This document shows positions 61,016 through 64,000 of a DNA stretch of 64,000 nucleotides, in pieces. The stretch comes from Erwinia sp050410775 (GTDB taxonomy: Bacteria; Pseudomonadota; Gammaproteobacteria; Enterobacterales; Enterobacteriaceae), in the NCBI RefSeq assembly GCF_050410775.1, contig NZ_CP191229.1; one strand, 5' to 3'. Below the pieces are notes generated by a model. It had not been told where the DNA came from and searched no databases. It was given only the letters and a program-made list of their open reading frames with translations. The position numbers and the translations under genes were made by a program. The stretch's first letter is position 1; the number at the start of each line of letters is the position of its first letter.

Positions 61016-61334
61016 GCTTCTACATCCCTCGCAAGACATTCAAATTGAGTGAGGTGGCGAGGCGTACAGCCTCTAAGCTGGTTAAAACGCCATCAGCTTA
61101 TGCACGTACTGTAAAGAAATGGCATGAAGCGTCAAGCAATTGGGGGCGTCGTGTGGCGAGAAAATCATCAAAATTTGAGGCAGTTAACGCTATTGCAAAT
61201 TTTGTGATGGAGGTCGCGTAGCAACAGTTTGCAGCAAAATTTCATCGGCGTGAGTCCGCATTCTGGCCGTATTAAACATACGCTTAAAGAGGTCAGGCTG
61301 ACGCAGTACGGTAACGTTTTCAAACTGGGTACGT
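61016..61334. other. cspD-clpS intergenic region
   Basis: About 319 bases of divergent control region. No ORF, operator or hairpin that I can support strongly. An AT-rich stretch around 61160-61260 probably holds the clpS promoter. Confidence 0.4.
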
Positions 61335-61655
61335 ATGGGAAACACTAACGACTGGCTTAACTTTGAACAGCTTGCAGATGACAAATTGCGTGAAGGACTC
61401 AAGCCGCCTTCAATGTATAAAGTTATTTTAAATAATGACGATTATACACCTATGGAATTTGTTATTGACGTACTGCAAAAGTTCTTTTCTTATGATGTTG
61501 AACGTGCAACGCAACTGATGCTTACTGTTCATTACCAGGGAAAGGCGATCTGCGGAGTGTTTACTGCCGAAGTGGCAGAAACCAAGGTCGCTCATGTAAA
61601 CAAGTACGCCAGGGAGAATGCGCATCCGTTGCTGTGTACGCTGGAAAAAGTCTGA
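61335..61655 (+). CDS. clpS: ClpA adaptor ClpS
   Basis: N-end-rule adaptor of 106 residues that hands substrates with bulky N-terminal residues to ClpAP. It has a flexible N-terminal tail (MGNTNDWLNFEQLADDK), then the core with YKVILNNDDYTPMEFVI, where the Asn-Asn-Asp pocket binds the N-degron, and HVNKYARENAHPLLCTLE at the end. clpA follows after 28 bases. Confidence 0.97.
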   Translation: MGNTNDWLNFEQLADDKLREGLKPPSMYKVILNNDDYTPMEFVIDVLQKFFSYDVERATQLMLTVHYQGKAICGVFTAEVAETKVAHVNKYARENAHPLLCTLEKV

Positions 61656-61683
61656 ATAAGGCGATCTATTTGGGGAGGTGCCA

Positions 61684-63960
61684 ATGCTCAATCAGGAACT
61701 GGAACTCAGTTTAAACATGGCTTTCGCCAGAGCGCGCGAGCACCGTCATGAGTTTATGACCGTCGAGCATCTGTTACTGGCGCTGCTCAGTAACCCGTCG
61801 GCCAGAGAGGCACTGGAAGCCTGTACGGTAGATATCGTGGCTCTCCGGCAGGAGCTCGAAGCCTTCATCGAACAAACCACCCCGGTCTTGCCGGTCAGCG
61901 AAGAAGAGCGTGATACGCAACCTACGCTCAGTTTCCAACGCGTTCTGCAACGTGCCGTATTCCACGTGCAGTCATCGGGCCGCAGTGAAGTGGCGGGCGC
62001 AAACGTGCTGGTCGCTATTTTCAGCGAGCAGGAATCCCAGGCCGCCTATCTGCTGCGTAAGCACGAGGTCAGCCGCCTTGACGTGGTTAATTTCATTTCC
62101 CACGGCACGCGCAAAGATGAACCCGGTCCCGCATCAGGATCGGAAAATCCGGTTAACGAAGAGCAAGCAGGCGGGGAGGAACGTATGGAAAACTTCACCA
62201 CCAATCTCAACCAGCTTGCTCGCGTCGGCGGAATCGATCCGCTGATTGGACGCGACAAAGAGCTGGAACGCACCGTTCAGGTGCTCTGCCGTCGCCGTAA
62301 AAACAACCCACTGCTGGTGGGCGAGTCCGGCGTGGGGAAAACCGCCATCGCTGAAGGGCTTGCCTGGCGCATCGTGCAGGGCGACGTCCCTGAAGTGATG
62401 AAAGATGCCACCATCTATTCACTGGATATTGGTTCGCTGCTTGCCGGCACCAAATACCGTGGCGACTTCGAGAAGCGCTTCAAGGCGCTGCTGAAGCAGC
62501 TGGAGCAGGATAACAGCAGCATCCTGTTTATTGATGAGATCCACACTATCATCGGCGCTGGCGCCGCCTCAGGCGGTCAGGTTGATGCGGCTAACCTGAT
62601 TAAACCGCTGCTTTCCAGCGGCAAAATTCGCGTGATGGGCTCCACCACCTATCAGGAGTTCAGCAATATCTTTGAAAAGGATCGCGCCCTGGCGCGTCGT
62701 TTCCAGAAAATTGATATCACTGAGCCTTCCGTTGATGAAACGGTGCAGATCCTCAACGGGCTGAAGCCGAAGTACGAGGCGCATCATGACGTGCGCTATA
62801 CCGCGAAAGCGGTGCGCGCTGCGGTCGAGCTGGCGGTTAAATACATTAACGATCGCCATCTGCCGGATAAAGCCATTGACGTGATTGATGAGGCCGGGGC
62901 GCGGGCGCGTCTGATGCCGGTCAGCAAGCGTAAAAAGACCATCAACGTGGCGGATATCGAGTCTGTGGTAGCGCGTATTGCGCGTATTCCGGAGCAGAGC
63001 GTCTCAGCCACCGATCGTGACACGCTGAAAACGCTGGGCGATCGCCTGAAAATGCTGGTGTTTGGTCAGGACAATGCGATTGAAGCGCTGACGGAAGCGA
63101 TCAAAATGAGCCGTGCCGGTCTGGGACAGGATCGTAAACCTGTTGGCTCATTCCTGTTTGCCGGACCTACGGGCGTAGGTAAAACGGAAGTGACGGTTCA
63201 GCTGGCGAAAGCGCTTGGCATTGAGCTGCTGCGTTTCGATATGTCGGAGTATATGGAACGCCATACCGTCAGCCGCCTGATTGGTGCGCCTCCGGGCTAT
63301 GTCGGCTTCGATCAGGGCGGGTTGCTGACGGATGCGGTTATCAAACATCCCCATGCCGTCGTCCTGCTGGATGAGATCGAAAAAGCGCACCCGGATGTGT
63401 TTAACCTTCTGTTGCAGGTGATGGATAACGGCATGCTGACCGACAACAACGGTCGTAAAGCCGATTTCCGCAATGTGGTTGTTGTGATGACCACCAATGC
63501 GGGCGTAAGGGAAACCGAGCGCAAGTCTATCGGCCTGATCCATCAGGATAACAGCACCGATGCGATGGAAGAGATCAAAAAGATCTTTACTCCTGAGTTC
63601 CGTAACCGTCTCGACAATATTATCTGGTTCAAACACCTTGATACTGAGGTGATCCATCAGGTAGTGGACAAGTTTATTGTCGAACTTCAGGCGCAGCTGG
63701 ATGCGAAGGGCGTTTCGCTGGAAGTCAGCGACGAAGCGCGCGACTGGCTGGCGGAGAAAGGCTATGACAAAGCGATGGGCGCCCGTCCGATGGCGCGTAC
63801 CGTGCAGGAAAGCCTGAAAAAACCGCTGGCGAACGAATTGTTGTTTGGTTCACTGGTGGATGGCGGTTCCGTGTCGGTAGCGCTGGACAAAGAAAATAAC
63901 CAGCTTACCTATCAGTTCCTCAGCGCGGCGAAGCGTAAGACGGAAGGTACGGTGCATTGA
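61684..63960 (+). CDS. clpA: ATP-dependent protease ATP-binding subunit ClpA
   Basis: AAA+ unfoldase of 758 residues for ClpP. A double Clp-N domain (1-145) is followed by D1 with Walker A GESGVGKT and the FIDEIHTIIGAG Walker B, then D2 with GPTGVGKT, LLDEIEKAHPD and the IGL ClpP-binding loop (KSIGLIHQ). Start at 61684 (MLNQELELSLN) after GGGGAGG; the frame is open from 61678. An internal ATG at 62185 (residue 168, ERMENF) has GGGGAGGA seven bases upstream, the site of the shorter ClpA form known in E. coli. Confidence 0.97.
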   Translation: MLNQELELSLNMAFARAREHRHEFMTVEHLLLALLSNPSAREALEACTVDIVALRQELEAFIEQTTPVLPVSEEERDTQPTLSFQRVLQRAVFHVQSSGRSEVAGANVLVAIFSEQESQAAYLLRKHEVSRLDVVNFISHGTRKDEPGPASGSENPVNEEQAGGEERMENFTTNLNQLARVGGIDPLIGRDKELERTVQVLCRRRKNNPLLVGESGVGKTAIAEGLAWRIVQGDVPEVMKDATIYSLDIGSLLAGTKYRGDFEKRFKALLKQLEQDNSSILFIDEIHTIIGAGAASGGQVDAANLIKPLLSSGKIRVMGSTTYQEFSNIFEKDRALARRFQKIDITEPSVDETVQILNGLKPKYEAHHDVRYTAKAVRAAVELAVKYINDRHLPDKAIDVIDEAGARARLMPVSKRKKTINVADIESVVARIARIPEQSVSATDRDTLKTLGDRLKMLVFGQDNAIEALTEAIKMSRAGLGQDRKPVGSFLFAGPTGVGKTEVTVQLAKALGIELLRFDMSEYMERHTVSRLIGAPPGYVGFDQGGLLTDAVIKHPHAVVLLDEIEKAHPDVFNLLLQVMDNGMLTDNNGRKADFRNVVVVMTTNAGVRETERKSIGLIHQDNSTDAMEEIKKIFTPEFRNRLDNIIWFKHLDTEVIHQVVDKFIVELQAQLDAKGVSLEVSDEARDWLAEKGYDKAMGARPMARTVQESLKKPLANELLFGSLVDGGSVSVALDKENNQLTYQFLSAAKRKTEGTVH

Positions 63961-63969
63961 TCTCTCTAC

Positions 63970-63999
63970 CCCAGGCGTTCAGTCTGCTGAACGTCTGGG
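63970..63999 (+). terminator. clpA terminator hairpin, cut by window end
   Basis: Thirteen-bp stem CCCAGGCGTTCAG / CTGAACGTCTGGG with a 4-base loop and one G-T pair, ten bases after the stop. The T tract would lie outside the window. Confidence 0.75.
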
Positions 64000-64000
64000 C

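Noticed and set aside
1..64000. CRISPR arrays, tRNA or rRNA genes, insertion sequences, REP/ERIC repeats
   Set aside because: No regularly spaced repeats, no cloverleaf or rRNA signatures, no transposase ORFs and no recognisable ERIC core found on either strand.

Overview
The window is chromosomal DNA from a member of the Enterobacterales. Gene order follows the E. coli K-12 stretch rlmF-glnQPH-dps-rhtA-ompX-mntS-mntR-ybiR-ybiT-moeBA-iaaA-gsiABCD-yliI-dacC-ybjG-rybB-ybjL-ybjM-grxA-ybjC-nfsA-rimK-ybjN-potFGHI-ybjO-artJ-artMQIP-ybjP-ybjQ-amiD-ltaE-hcr-hcp-lysO-ybjD-cspD-clpS-clpA. Protein divergence from E. coli, the indels against that backbone and several non-E. coli genes (manganese catalase, DUF4385, a three-gene efflux operon, a sugar porter, a YjiHG/M20 operon) suggest Erwiniaceae (Pantoea, Erwinia or Mixta type). 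The genus cannot be fixed from the sequence alone. E. coli comparisons are from memory; no search was run.

Layout. 1-2.3 kb: 3' part of hutG, a flavin reductase and rlmF. 2.5-4.7 kb: glutamine ABC importer glnHPQ with a sigma54/NtrC control region. 5-8 kb: ybiI, dps, rhtA, ompX. 8.1-10.1 kb: manganese locus, with the small protein mntS, an MntR operator, mntR and the transporter ybiR. 10.2-14.5 kb: HlyD-MFS-OMF drug efflux operon. 14.9-18.1 kb: sugar porter and ABC-F protein ybiT, whose 3' end is repeated downstream. 18.3-20.3 kb: moeA-moeB. 20.5-26.9 kb: iaaA-gsiABCD. 26.9-29.5 kb: accessory genes DUF4385, katN and a phage-type KilAC antirepressor, sitting where E. coli has yliE/yliF/rimO/bssR. 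29.7-35.4 kb: yliI, a HAD phosphatase, dacC, a serine/threonine transporter and ybjG. 35.7-38.5 kb: the sRNA RybB with a sigmaE promoter, then ybjL, ybjM, grxA. 38.7-41.2 kb: ybjC-nfsA-rimK-ybjN. 41.8-45.9 kb: potFGHI. 46.0-48.3 kb: yjiH-yjiG-M20 hydrolase. 48.6-52.9 kb: ybjO, artJ, artPIQM. 53-64 kb: ybjP, ybjQ, amiD, ltaE, hcp-hcr with an NsrR site, lysO, a decayed ybjD, cspD, clpS, clpA.

Functional themes. Nitrogen and peptide scavenging dominates: glutamine, glutathione, putrescine and arginine importers, isoaspartyl peptidase, N-formylglutamate deformylase, and a YjiHG transporter paired with an amidohydrolase. A second theme is stress defence: Dps, Mn-catalase, Hcp/Hcr, NfsA, Grx1, the ClpAS adaptor system and the sigmaE-RybB envelope response with its likely target ompX also in the window.

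Most of the window is conserved core genome and I found no clear undescribed multi-gene system. The observations I rate highest are the short mntS under an intact MntR operator, a shortened RybB with sigmaE promoter, the threefold ybiT tail-plus-hairpin repeat, the decayed ybjD ATPase/TOPRIM gene, the orphan KilAC antirepressor, the YjiHG-M20 operon and a candidate 25-residue membrane peptide upstream of the serine transporter.
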